Below, piece after piece: positions 17,608 through 26,686 of a stretch of 64,000 nt of DNA. A model generated the notes under the pieces. The model was given only the letters and a program-made list of their open reading frames with translations. It made no database searches and was not told the origin of the DNA. Positions within the stretch are counted from its first letter, which is position 1, and each line of letters starts with the position of its first letter. This DNA is from G963674685 sp964591275. GTDB lineage: Bacteria; Lernaellota; Lernaellaia; JACKCT01. The stretch is from contig CAZQAE010000027.1 of NCBI GenBank assembly GCA_964591275.1, positions 1 through 64,000 of the forward strand, written 5' to 3'. The position numbers were made by a program, and so were the translations under genes.

Positions 17608-19929
17608 ATGCCGAAAACGGTCCTTGTCGGAGACAGTAATTACGCCGAATTCGAGGTTCTCCACGACCTGCTCACGGCCAAGGGCTTAAAGGTCATTTGG
17701 CTCAAAAACGGTCGTGACGTCATGTCCCAGTTCGGCAATATCAAGCCGGACCTTATGATCCTGGACGCCCTTCTGCCCGGCATGACGGGACTGAAAATCA
17801 CGCAAGCCATCAAGGCCATTGATGAGTTCAAGGACGTCAAAGTTATTTTGATGTCCAGCGTCTACAAACAATTCGCGCAACAATACGAAAGCCGCAAAAA
17901 GGTCGGAGTCGATGCCTATACCGAGAAACCGGTCAACGTCGCCGAATTGGAAAATCTGATCGACGACTTGATCGGCCCGGCGGAACTTTCCGGTGATGCC
18001 CTCTCGGAAACGACAATCACGGAAATGGAGATTCCGATCGAAAAACCGGCTGAAAAACTCAAAAAAGTCGGGCTGAGTGGAGATCTGGCGGACATCCCCT
18101 TCCCAAAACTGGCCTTCCTTCTCTACAACTACCAACGCACCGGCGCTTTGAGAATCAACCGCGACCAAGTGAGTAAAGTCATCTATTTCAGATCGGGAGC
18201 GCCGGTATTTGTCACCAGCAACCAAAGCCGCGAAAGCCTTGGTAGATTCCTCGTCCTCAATGGCACCATCACACAGGCGCAGTACAATGCTTCGCTGGAG
18301 GAAATGCTGGCCACAGGCAACCAGCACGGCGACATCCTTTTGAAGATGGGTGCGGTGACGCCGCATGAACTGTTCGCCGCTCTGGAAGAGCATATACGCG
18401 AAAAAGTATTGTCCATATTTTCATGGGAAAAAGGCAACTATTCTTTCCAGGCTGGCCAATTCGATCTGGACCAGAACGTCACCTTGCGTATCGACCCGAT
18501 TCGTCTGGCTTTTGAAGGAATATCGCGCTATTACCCTCTGAGACGCTTGGAAGCATTCTTCAACGAGTACAAGAACCAGCGCTTGGTTAAAAGAAAAAAT
18601 CCGGGGGTATCCATATCCTCTCTGGGTTTCGGCCCGGCCGAGATGCGCTTCATCACTCTCATCAATAATAGAAGAACCGTGGGCCGTCTCGTCGCGAAGA
18701 GCAATCTTACCTTGACCAAAACTTTCCAGGTTCTGTTTCTGTTAATTCTTTTGGAAGTCATCCGATTTAAAGTTGACAGATCCTTTGGCACGCGCGGGGA
18801 CGAGGCGCAACGAAACTACGTCAAAAAGAACATTCAAAAACGTGAGGAACTTCGACGAGTCGCCGAATCCGGTGGTTCAAATCTTTTGCGCTTAAATCAA
18901 TATATGCGCACCGTCAATAAGTCCTACATCCGTTTCAAAGGCCTAAACCATTACGAGAGGCTGGAATTGACTTCTTCGGCCACGGTGACGCAAGTCAAGC
19001 AGGCCTACTACCTGCTATCTCTTCGATACCATGACCATCGGCATTATCAGCATGCTGACAAGGCAATCCAAAAACGTGCCGACAAGCTTTTCCATGCTAT
19101 AACGCAGGCCTACTCAACGCTCATTGATCCCCATCGGCGTAAACGTTACGATATTCAAATCGGGATAATTACCACTGAAGCGGTAAAGATTCCACCCGAC
19201 GCTGTTGTTGATGAAATCCCGACGAAAATTCTTCCAGAAGATGAGACGACGCTCCATGAGGAGCCTATGACGCCGCAAGAGGCTGTAGGCGAAAATGAGT
19301 TTGAGTTTGACGAAGAACTGCTGGACCTTGTCCGGGAAGCCGGAGAGTCTTCGCTCGAAACTGATCAAGCCGCTATAGAAAGCGCCGAAACACAGGAGAA
19401 CGACGACGACGCGGAAACCGATGAGGAGTTAGACTCCCTTTGGGGCACCGAGGAAATCTTCGCCTCATCAGCCGACGCAGACGAAAATCTTTCCGTCATC
19501 GCCGACGAACAGGTAAGACTCGACGAATCCAGGGAAATCACCTCCAACATGGCATCCGTCCTTAAAGCGGAATTGGCTTTCCAAAACGGGGAAGAAGCCT
19601 TGGAGCAAAAGGATTGGGATGAGGCGATCAATTATTTTAAAACCGCCATCAAGCTTGCCCCCAAAGAAGCGGAATACTACGAATATCTCGGTTGGACCTT
19701 TTATCTCAAATCGCCGGATGACGAAAAATCCATTAGCGAGGCGAAAGCCAATATCGAGCTGGGAATCAACATGAACCCCTCCCTGGAACAGGGGCACTAT
19801 TTCATGGGGGTCATCTCCGAACGCCTGGGAAACATCGAACAGGCACGGACCTATTACGAAAAAGCTCTGCAAAACAATCCGGGCCATGTGGAAGCCGCCA
19901 AATCCCTCAAGTCTCTGTCGGCGGATTGA
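17608..19929 (+). CDS. Receiver - DUF4388 - J-like - TPR protein (paralogue 1)
   Basis: 773 residues. Positions 1-122 are a response-regulator receiver domain with an intact phospho-acceptor, Asp53 (PDLMILDALLPGMTG), the Ser of MSS and the Lys of TEKP. About 150-300 is a DUF4388 (PatA N-terminal-type) domain beginning LSGDLADIPFPKLAFLL, followed by a winged-helix-like segment to about 390. About 450-515 resembles a DnaJ J-domain (YERLELTSSATVTQVKQAYY ... RRKRYD), but the HPD loop is replaced by HDH, so Hsp70 stimulation is unlikely. After an acidic linker come three TPR-like repeats (ALEQKDWDEAINYFKTAIKL). No DNA-binding output domain is present, so output is probably by protein contact. First gene of a three-gene operon. 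Confidence 0.85.
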   Translation: MPKTVLVGDSNYAEFEVLHDLLTAKGLKVIWLKNGRDVMSQFGNIKPDLMILDALLPGMTGLKITQAIKAIDEFKDVKVILMSSVYKQFAQQYESRKKVGVDAYTEKPVNVAELENLIDDLIGPAELSGDALSETTITEMEIPIEKPAEKLKKVGLSGDLADIPFPKLAFLLYNYQRTGALRINRDQVSKVIYFRSGAPVFVTSNQSRESLGRFLVLNGTITQAQYNASLEEMLATGNQHGDILLKMGAVTPHELFAALEEHIREKVLSIFSWEKGNYSFQAGQFDLDQNVTLRIDPIRLAFEGISRYYPLRRLEAFFNEYKNQRLVKRKNPGVSISSLGFGPAEMRFITLINNRRTVGRLVAKSNLTLTKTFQVLFLLILLEVIRFKVDRSFGTRGDEAQRNYVKKNIQKREELRRVAESGGSNLLRLNQYMRTVNKSYIRFKGLNHYERLELTSSATVTQVKQAYYLLSLRYHDHRHYQHADKAIQKRADKLFHAITQAYSTLIDPHRRKRYDIQIGIITTEAVKIPPDAVVDEIPTKILPEDETTLHEEPMTPQEAVGENEFEFDEELLDLVREAGESSLETDQAAIESAETQENDDDAETDEELDSLWGTEEIFASSADADENLSVIADEQVRLDESREITSNMASVLKAELAFQNGEEALEQKDWDEAINYFKTAIKLAPKEAEYYEYLGWTFYLKSPDDEKSISEAKANIELGINMNPSLEQGHYFMGVISERLGNIEQARTYYEKALQNNPGHVEAAKSLKSLSAD

Positions 19930-19939
19930 GAATTTAGCC

Positions 19940-22027
19940 ATGAAGAAAAAATCGATTCTCATTGTTGAAAGTCAGGACAACGAACGCAGCGAACTGGTGG
20001 AACTGTTAACGGCTTTGGGATACAAAACATTCGAGGCGCCCAGCAGCGACGAGGCTCTCAAAAGCTTCTCCGAGTTTCAACAGGATTTGCTTATTGTGGA
20101 AGTCCTTATCCCGGGCATCGGTGGATTGACAGTCGCCCGCATGGTCAAAAATCAGGCGCCGGATTGGGTGAAGGTTATCATCACTTCCAAGATACCTCAA
20201 AGCCGCACCATTCGCGACAACGCCACCCAAAAATACAAGGCCGACGAGTTCTTTCAAAAACCCTTTGAGCTTAGCGCGTTGGTAAAAGCTGTTGAGGCGC
20301 TCATTGGACCGGGCCTTAAAGATTCGGTCGGCGCGGACGAAGGTCCGATTCAAAAAGAGCCCCTGGCGCCACCGCCTCCGATTCCCAAAAGCAAAACAAA
20401 AGAAATCGTCGAAAAGGTTCGCAAGCCTTTGACTACTCCCCCCAAGCTCGTCGACACGGCAACCAGCCCGCCGCAGCCTCCTGCGCCTCCCATAAATCCC
20501 GCTCGCGAGGATTTTTCCGATCAGGGAGATTTTTCGCCGACCAAACTGACGCCAATCCTAACGAAACTCTTTTCAGAGTCATTCACCGGTGCTTTTCAGA
20601 TCGAAGGAAGCCGGGGAGCCAAGCAGGTTTTCTTTATCGAAGGAACTCCGGTTTTCGTGCAGTCGAACATCCGGGAAGAATCCCTTGGCCGCCTTCTTCT
20701 GGCAGACGGTCGAATTTCCGATAAAGATTATCGAGACCTGGTGGAGGAAAGCGCCGAGACAGGCAAGAAAATCGGTTTTCTCCTGGTGGAAAAGAACCTC
20801 ATCAGCAGTCAGTCCCTGACCCAATATCTCTGTGAACAAACTGCCGTGAAAATCGCATCGGCATTCGCCTGGCCAAGCGGAAAATACCAACTCAACAGAG
20901 AAATAACCTATCCTCTAAACGTTTCCACTTTCGAGGCGCAACCGTCCAAAGTCATCCTTTTGGCATACCAAAAATATTTCCCTATCGAGTTGATTGAGGA
21001 GGAATTCCAACGGCACAAATCGTTTCGACCACGCCTAACCGACAATTCTCTGTATGGGAATGCATACGAAATGCTGACTCATCGTGAGCGCAGTTTTCTG
21101 GAATCACTGAAACAGCAGGCTCTTGGAGACGCCATCGCGCAGGCTGACATCGGCATGTTGAATGCCCTAAGGCTTGCCTATGCTTTCATCGCAATGGGTT
21201 TGGCGAGTTTCGATGGCCTGGCCAATAACCTAAAAAGCACCCTAAGCAACGCCCCCCGACCCAATCCGAAAGTCGCCGCACAAGAACCCGCCATCTATAA
21301 CTTGATTAACAAAATGGCGAGCCAACTGGACGACATGAACTATTTTGACCTCCTCGGCGTCACGGTAGACGCCGACGAGAAGGAAATTGGGAACAGCTGC
21401 CAACACGCAAAAGACAAACATTCGCCCGGCAAACTCCAGCCAGGAGCACCGAAAGCCATTCGCCGACGCGCAAATCTTATTGGCGAAAGACTCGACGAAG
21501 CAAAGCGAGTGCTATGCAACCCAGCGGCCAGACGGCGCTATCTTACGCGACTGGTAAAAATGAAAACCGACGAGGAAGATCCGAAGGCGACGGCCCGAAA
21601 GAAAAAGATGAGCGCCGAATTAGCTTACCAACGAGGTCTGCTGAACTCTGAAAAAAAACAGTACGCTTTAGCCGCCGAATCCTTCAATCGCGCGGCTCAA
21701 GCCGATCCGAGTGTACCGGAATATCGCGCCAAGGCCGGCTACTGTTTATTTCTGATGATCTCAAACAGAGAGCAAACCATCAAAGAAGCGACAACCCTAA
21801 TCCTCGGAGCCCTTAAAGATGACAGGGACAATGTTGAGTACCTGAGTTGGCTGGCGAAATTGTATCAAGAGGAAGACGAAACAAAATTGGCCCTGCGCGT
21901 CTATCGACAAATCCTGGGGAAAAACCCTGACAATGAAATGGCGCGCCGACAGACTCATTATTTAACGCAGTCGCTGGAAAAAGACGAAAAGAATACGCCA
22001 AAGTCTTTATTTGGAAGGTTCAAATGA
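19940..22027 (+). CDS. Receiver-like - DUF4388 - J-like - TPR protein (paralogue 2)
   Basis: The start at 19940 lies 10 bases after the first paralogue and restores the receiver N-terminus (MKKKSILIVESQ). The domain order equals paralogue 1 but is more divergent: the receiver phospho-acceptor is Glu54 (LLIVEVLIPGIGG), a change that often mimics the phosphorylated state or removes control; a Pro-rich linker follows; DUF4388 starts near LTPILTKLFSESFTGAFQIE; the J-like part is YFDLLGVTVDADEKEI with HSP in place of HPD; and the end has TPR-like helices (QYALAAESFNRAAQADPSV). It is 695 residues long. The stop overlaps the next start (ATGA). It probably works with its two neighbours; the pathway is unknown, with motility or polarity suggested only by DUF4388 proteins elsewhere. 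Confidence 0.83.
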   Translation: MKKKSILIVESQDNERSELVELLTALGYKTFEAPSSDEALKSFSEFQQDLLIVEVLIPGIGGLTVARMVKNQAPDWVKVIITSKIPQSRTIRDNATQKYKADEFFQKPFELSALVKAVEALIGPGLKDSVGADEGPIQKEPLAPPPPIPKSKTKEIVEKVRKPLTTPPKLVDTATSPPQPPAPPINPAREDFSDQGDFSPTKLTPILTKLFSESFTGAFQIEGSRGAKQVFFIEGTPVFVQSNIREESLGRLLLADGRISDKDYRDLVEESAETGKKIGFLLVEKNLISSQSLTQYLCEQTAVKIASAFAWPSGKYQLNREITYPLNVSTFEAQPSKVILLAYQKYFPIELIEEEFQRHKSFRPRLTDNSLYGNAYEMLTHRERSFLESLKQQALGDAIAQADIGMLNALRLAYAFIAMGLASFDGLANNLKSTLSNAPRPNPKVAAQEPAIYNLINKMASQLDDMNYFDLLGVTVDADEKEIGNSCQHAKDKHSPGKLQPGAPKAIRRRANLIGERLDEAKRVLCNPAARRRYLTRLVKMKTDEEDPKATARKKKMSAELAYQRGLLNSEKKQYALAAESFNRAAQADPSVPEYRAKAGYCLFLMISNREQTIKEATTLILGALKDDRDNVEYLSWLAKLYQEEDETKLALRVYRQILGKNPDNEMARRQTHYLTQSLEKDEKNTPKSLFGRFK

Positions 22028-24105
22028 ACGAAAAGCGAAATATCTCCATTCTTATTGCCGATCACAACGAAAGCTTTTCGGGCATGACCTCGCAGACTTT
22101 GAAAGCTCAGCAGTGGGACGTTGAAGTCGTACGGCTGGGCAAAGAGGTCATGAAGAGGCTTGAGGATTTGGATCACCCGGACATCATCATTATGTCCTCC
22201 ATCCTGCCCGATCGTAACGGCCTGGAGTTGTGCCGCGCCATCAAGGGCAATCGGGACTACAGCAAAGTCCGCATCATCATCATTAGTTCCTTTCCGCGCG
22301 GAAGCCGTTCTTTTGTCGAAGCCAAGTCGCGTTTTTACGCCGACGAAGTTCTGGCCCATCCCGTCGATGTCGAATCATTGCCGGAATTGATCGTCAAGAT
22401 AGTCGATCCGGCGCTCGTGGCGAAAACGGATACTCCTGACAATGCAACCAGGCCGGAGCAAAAAGAAAGCCGAAAGGCCGCCAACCCCGAAGCTCCACCC
22501 GCTTCTCCGAAAAAAAAGAAGCCCGCCAAAAAGAAAACTACGAAACAATTCTCGAAACCCGTGTTTTTTGAAAAAGACATCCCCACCGAGGGAAGACTCG
22601 GCCAAGTGCTGTTTCCCGAACTTTTACTCTCACTGTATGAGAAGCGCGCCAACGGCATCCTACACATAATCAACGACCAGGAGGAGCGACGCATAAGCCT
22701 GGAAAATGGAATACCCGTGTCTATCAATACCAACTTTATCGTTGGACAATCTCTTGGTCCCATTTTAGTCAAACAGGAACGAATCACGACCAGGGAATTG
22801 GCCAAAGCCCAAAAAAAGGCCCGATCCGACGAACGGCGCCTGGGTGAAGTGCTGATAGAGATGGGGTTGATAACGCACCCAGAACTTGTGGAAACGCTCA
22901 ACTATCAGGCCAATGAAAAATTGATTCGGGTATTTAACCGAAACGAAGGAAGCTACAAATTTGAATCCGGAACAAATCAGGTCCTAGACAACGGCGCTTT
23001 GGATCGCAGCATACTCCGGATACTATTATCCGGCATAAAAAACCACATTACGCTTTCTTTACTGGAGAACCGCATCTACGCCAATAAGCGGCGCAGGGTC
23101 GTTAAAAGCGGTGGATATAAAGCGGCTCGGGCGGGATTGCAATTAACACGCAAGGAATGGTCGGTTCTCAACATCATCAATGGCCAGCGAACCCTCGGTG
23201 AAATCATCAGCAGGAGTCCTCTCAATTTTATCCGCACTTTCCAGATTCTGTATATATTTTTTCTGTTCGGTCTCGTTCATTTCGAGGACATGAAAAACTC
23301 CTTTTTCCAGTTGGACGAATCCGTGATGAACAGAGCCATCGCCGAGGCCCGCGGCGAGTCCGATCGCGATCTGGCCACATCCAAAAAAATCAAGACTGTT
23401 GACGACAGCCCCCAAAACGAACTCATGCAAATGCTGTACGCCCTGGGAGGCACCGAAGCCAGCGGAATTCTCAACGTTTTATCGCCAAGCTCACGACACA
23501 ACATCACCCTTTCCGAAGGCAAACTGGTAACGATCGACAGCGACCCGCCCGCGCAACATCAACTCGGAAATATACTTGTCCATGAAAAACTGATCACGAC
23601 CAAGGATAGGGATGAGGCTCTGAAAAAGGCGAAGAAAATTGATCTGCCCTTTGGCGAGATACTGATGAAATCCAAAAAGATCACTCCCTATGATCTTTAT
23701 ATTGCGCTAGTCAAACAAACGGAAACGAAGCTGCTGAATCTCCTCGCAAGTCCCGACAAACAGGAAATATCCTTCACGCCCTTTGAATCAAAAGCCGAAA
23801 AATCGCCCCTGGAAGTCGATCTGCTCAAGATTGTGCTGGCGGCTCTTCGTGAGAGCGTTTCCAGCGACCGTATTGCAGGCGAACTGTCGCCCTACCTTAA
23901 ATATCCCATCAGAATATCAACGGGATTACAAAAACGAGTACATCAGAACCTTTCCGATCTCGACGATCTGGCAATAATCGGCGCCATCAACGGGAAGTTG
24001 TCGATTCAACAGATCATCGATACGCTCAAAAAACCAAAAATGCGCGTCATGAGTTTGATTTACGCTTTGAACAGCATGGACTTGATCGAATTTGAGCAAG
24101 ATTAG
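22024..24105 (+). CDS. Receiver-like protein with two DUF4388 domains (paralogue 3)
   Basis: 693 residues. The receiver-like domain (1-130) has Ser58 where the phosphorylated Asp should be (PDIIIMSSILPDRNG), so it cannot be phosphorylated in the usual way. A Lys-rich linker (about 155-180, KKKKPAKKKTTKQF) leads to a first DUF4388 (TEGRLGQVLFPELLLSLYEK) and a winged-helix-like part. A second DUF4388 (ELMQMLYALGGTEASGILNV) follows near 460, so this paralogue has exchanged the J-like/TPR half for a second copy. The four-base overlap with paralogue 2 implies translational coupling. No enzymatic or DNA-binding motif is visible. Confidence 0.83.
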   Translation: MNEKRNISILIADHNESFSGMTSQTLKAQQWDVEVVRLGKEVMKRLEDLDHPDIIIMSSILPDRNGLELCRAIKGNRDYSKVRIIIISSFPRGSRSFVEAKSRFYADEVLAHPVDVESLPELIVKIVDPALVAKTDTPDNATRPEQKESRKAANPEAPPASPKKKKPAKKKTTKQFSKPVFFEKDIPTEGRLGQVLFPELLLSLYEKRANGILHIINDQEERRISLENGIPVSINTNFIVGQSLGPILVKQERITTRELAKAQKKARSDERRLGEVLIEMGLITHPELVETLNYQANEKLIRVFNRNEGSYKFESGTNQVLDNGALDRSILRILLSGIKNHITLSLLENRIYANKRRRVVKSGGYKAARAGLQLTRKEWSVLNIINGQRTLGEIISRSPLNFIRTFQILYIFFLFGLVHFEDMKNSFFQLDESVMNRAIAEARGESDRDLATSKKIKTVDDSPQNELMQMLYALGGTEASGILNVLSPSSRHNITLSEGKLVTIDSDPPAQHQLGNILVHEKLITTKDRDEALKKAKKIDLPFGEILMKSKKITPYDLYIALVKQTETKLLNLLASPDKQEISFTPFESKAEKSPLEVDLLKIVLAALRESVSSDRIAGELSPYLKYPIRISTGLQKRVHQNLSDLDDLAIIGAINGKLSIQQIIDTLKKPKMRVMSLIYALNSMDLIEFEQD

Positions 24106-24255
24106 TAAAGCCTTCCTTAAGTGTTGAATTTGCCAGGAGCCTTTGATTACCGCTAAAGAGGTTCCTAAAAATATTTGACCTGCCGCTAAATCCCATGATA
24201 GAAAAGTCCCCAGTTCAGGTTGAAAGTATTGTTAAATATATCAAGGAGGTTTGTC

Positions 24256-24945
24256 ATGTATCCGCGTTGGAGATTTGCGCTGGCGATGCTAATCATCGTC
24301 CTGCTAGCCTTTTCCGGTACGGCTTCGGCAAAATTTTTCAAAAAACAGCAACGAAAAGGATTGGCGGTAGGTCCCCGGTTCGGCGTTTTCATGCCGCAGG
24401 ATGGGGATATCTCCGCCGACATTTCCATGATGGCCCAAACGGGATTGGACTTCAAAGCGTTCGTCATCCCCTGGATCGGCATCAATTTCGGATTCGGCGT
24501 CGCAGCCGGCGGAGGGAGCGGCACTGAAGATTTCGAATACGAAGTGGAGGATGAGGACGGAGACATAACCGAAAAGACTCGGGAACTCGACACCTATCGC
24601 GGGCTGATGATCGTTCCGGTAACGCTGGGGCTATCCTATGAAATTTTGCCTCACGGCGTTTTCGATCCATATGTCGGCGGCGGCGTCGGCTATTACGTTG
24701 TCGGCAATGTCTATCCGCTAGTCGATGATCTGCCGGATGAATATGAAGAAACAAAGGCTCCGGTCAAGTTCGATCGATCCGGAGTCGTGGGCTTCTATGG
24801 ACAGGTGGGACTCGATGTAAAATTCCACGACTACCTCGGAGCCAAGCTGGAAGGCACTTATCACATGATCGAGGGTGGCGATAGCCTGGATAATGCCGAC
24901 CTGTCGGGAATCATGATCAGCATGGGATCCTTTGTGTACTTTTAA
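24256..24945 (+). CDS. Outer-membrane beta-barrel-type protein
   Basis: The start at 24256 follows AAGGAGG (24243-24249). A Sec signal (LLAFSGTASA, cleavage before KFF) precedes about 205 residues of alternating hydrophobic and polar stretches such as GLAVGPRFGVFMPQDGD, YVGGGVGYYVVG and GFYGQVGLDVKFHDYLGAKLEGTY. It ends in SMGSFVYF, with the terminal aromatic typical of BAM-inserted barrels. This fits an eight-stranded OmpW/OprF-N-type barrel with an acidic loop (YEVEDEDGDITE). Single gene with its own strong terminator. The role is unknown. Confidence 0.8.
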   Translation: MYPRWRFALAMLIIVLLAFSGTASAKFFKKQQRKGLAVGPRFGVFMPQDGDISADISMMAQTGLDFKAFVIPWIGINFGFGVAAGGGSGTEDFEYEVEDEDGDITEKTRELDTYRGLMIVPVTLGLSYEILPHGVFDPYVGGGVGYYVVGNVYPLVDDLPDEYEETKAPVKFDRSGVVGFYGQVGLDVKFHDYLGAKLEGTYHMIEGGDSLDNADLSGIMISMGSFVYF

Positions 24946-24976
24946 GTCGCCCCCACAACCAGCATGAAATCACTCG

Positions 24977-25011
24977 CCAAAGCGACTCCATCGAGTCGCT
25001 TTGGTTTTTTT
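24977..25011 (+). terminator. Strong rho-independent terminator after the barrel gene
   Basis: A perfect 12-bp stem, CCAAAGCGACTC (24977-24988) with GAGTCGCTTTGG (24993-25004), is followed by seven T. The stretch to 25213 shows nothing else. Confidence 0.95.
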
Positions 25012-25213
25012 ATCTGTCCAATATTGTTCGGTGATATGAGTTGATGAAATTTTTACAATGGGAAAAACGAGAGCGATGACAATTGGGGAAAGCCACGAGA
25101 TGTGCGGCGGAGAACTGTGCATATACGATCCGTCGCCTATTTACTCGAAATCCGGCTCCGACTTTCTGCTTCAGCCCTCTGGATTCCAGATTCTCACTTC
25201 TTGCTGAATAATT

Positions 25214-26686
25214 TTAATTGATTGATCCCAGCAGCGTGTTCTCGTGGGTGAAAACTGTACTCAAATTGTGAGAACCGCTGTTGGATACGAACAGAATGTC
25301 GTAAGTCGGATCAAGATAGTACGGCGTCGCAACGATGTCGCCGGGAATCAAACCCACGGGAATTGGGGCAACGCCCACATCCACTTCAAAATAAAATGTA
25401 TCGCCGTCCGACGCGTGATTCTCATCGTCCCGGATGAAGAATCCAATCGCTCCGTTGTCGGTCTGATAGTATTGGTTGCTGATGGCGCGTCCTTCCTGAA
25501 GGCTTGAACGCCCGCCCCGAATAGTCCATTCGTCGGCGTCTTCGTGGTACACGACCTCCCACTGTTCATTGCGAACGCGGCAATCCTTGATTTCGATGCG
25601 ATCGAGTTTCGTGTCCGAAGGCGGCCATTCATCTCGAAAAAACACACGCCCTCCCCACGAATTGCACAGGCGCATTGTGTCGATATCGTATGTATAGAGA
25701 TATCCATTGCTGGACCCTATGTAGAGATTTTCTCCATCGCTCGTCCGCGCAATTCCCGTGGGAGCGCCGGGGATCGGAATGTCCGTATCCAAAAGCAGCG
25801 GCGCGCCCTCCAGCGTAATGACGTGAAGCTCCGGTGGATCGGCATTGACCGCGTACAGCGTTTTCTCGGCGACATCAAGGATCATGCCGGTTATGTTTCC
25901 GCTAATGTCCAGGGTCTGGTCGCCCAGAAGCGTCATGGACTGCGTGTCGATAAAAAGGATGTGAGCTTCCGATGTGGCAACGAAAAGCCTACTCCCGTCA
26001 GCGGCAACCACAAGCTTCACGGGTTCTTCGCCCAGATCAATTTGATCGAATTGCAGTCCCGTCAAGGAATCAAGAACCTGGATGCTCAAGTTATCCCTGT
26101 CGGCGACAAACACGGGAACCGAAGCTCCCGTTCGAGCCGGCTGACTTTGGATGGCGATATCACCGGCCCGTACGAATACATCCAGTTCCTCGACCTCAAT
26201 GTCGTAACGCAGGGATCGCTGCCCATTGCCGTCAAACTCGACAAGAACGTCGAAAACTCCCGGCGTCCGGCCCGCCCAGCCGGTGACGACACGCACATTA
26301 TCCAACCAGGCGTCGCTGACAAAAAGCTTGTCGCCTTCGGGAGTCAACGCAATGTCATACGGAGCACGTCCCACGCGGATGACATCCGTGTCGTCCATGT
26401 CATTCGTATGAGAAGATAAAACGCTGTTGCGCTGAGCGTTGATAACTGAAATCGTCCCGCCCTGACTATTGGCCACGAATATGTAATGTCCGTAGGGATC
26501 GAGAAAATTCTGCGCGATGGCCAAACTTGTCGGACCGGCAAAACGGTCCTGAGAACCGGAAAATGAGGTTCCGCCGCCAGAGCAGGTTATTACGGCCAAT
26601 CCCCCCGCAATCACAGTAATCAGGAACCAGGCAACCGCCATGTTCCGGCCAATCGCCCGGCGCTGTCGGCTTAAGGAATAACCCAT
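25214..26686 (-). CDS. YVTN/YncE-type beta-propeller lipoprotein 1
   Basis: The N-terminal signal ends at LAVITCSGGG (lipobox Cys about 35), so the protein is lipid-anchored. The body contains repeated blade signatures such as HYIFVANSQGGTISVINAQ, APYDIALTPEGDKLFVSDA, EPVKLVVAADGSRLFVATS and APTGIARTSDGENLYIGSS, typical of six- or seven-bladed YncE/40-residue YVTN propellers. The start at 26686 has GAAGGAG five bases upstream and overlaps the end of the preceding gene (26671) by 16 bases, so the two are coupled. A non-propeller insert near 350-450 (DDENHASDGDTFYFEVDVG) is less repetitive. Propellers of this type bind partners or ligands; no enzymatic motif is seen. Confidence 0.82.
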   Translation of the reverse strand: MGYSLSRQRRAIGRNMAVAWFLITVIAGGLAVITCSGGGTSFSGSQDRFAGPTSLAIAQNFLDPYGHYIFVANSQGGTISVINAQRNSVLSSHTNDMDDTDVIRVGRAPYDIALTPEGDKLFVSDAWLDNVRVVTGWAGRTPGVFDVLVEFDGNGQRSLRYDIEVEELDVFVRAGDIAIQSQPARTGASVPVFVADRDNLSIQVLDSLTGLQFDQIDLGEEPVKLVVAADGSRLFVATSEAHILFIDTQSMTLLGDQTLDISGNITGMILDVAEKTLYAVNADPPELHVITLEGAPLLLDTDIPIPGAPTGIARTSDGENLYIGSSNGYLYTYDIDTMRLCNSWGGRVFFRDEWPPSDTKLDRIEIKDCRVRNEQWEVVYHEDADEWTIRGGRSSLQEGRAISNQYYQTDNGAIGFFIRDDENHASDGDTFYFEVDVGVAPIPVGLIPGDIVATPYYLDPTYDILFVSNSGSHNLSTVFTHENTLLGSIN

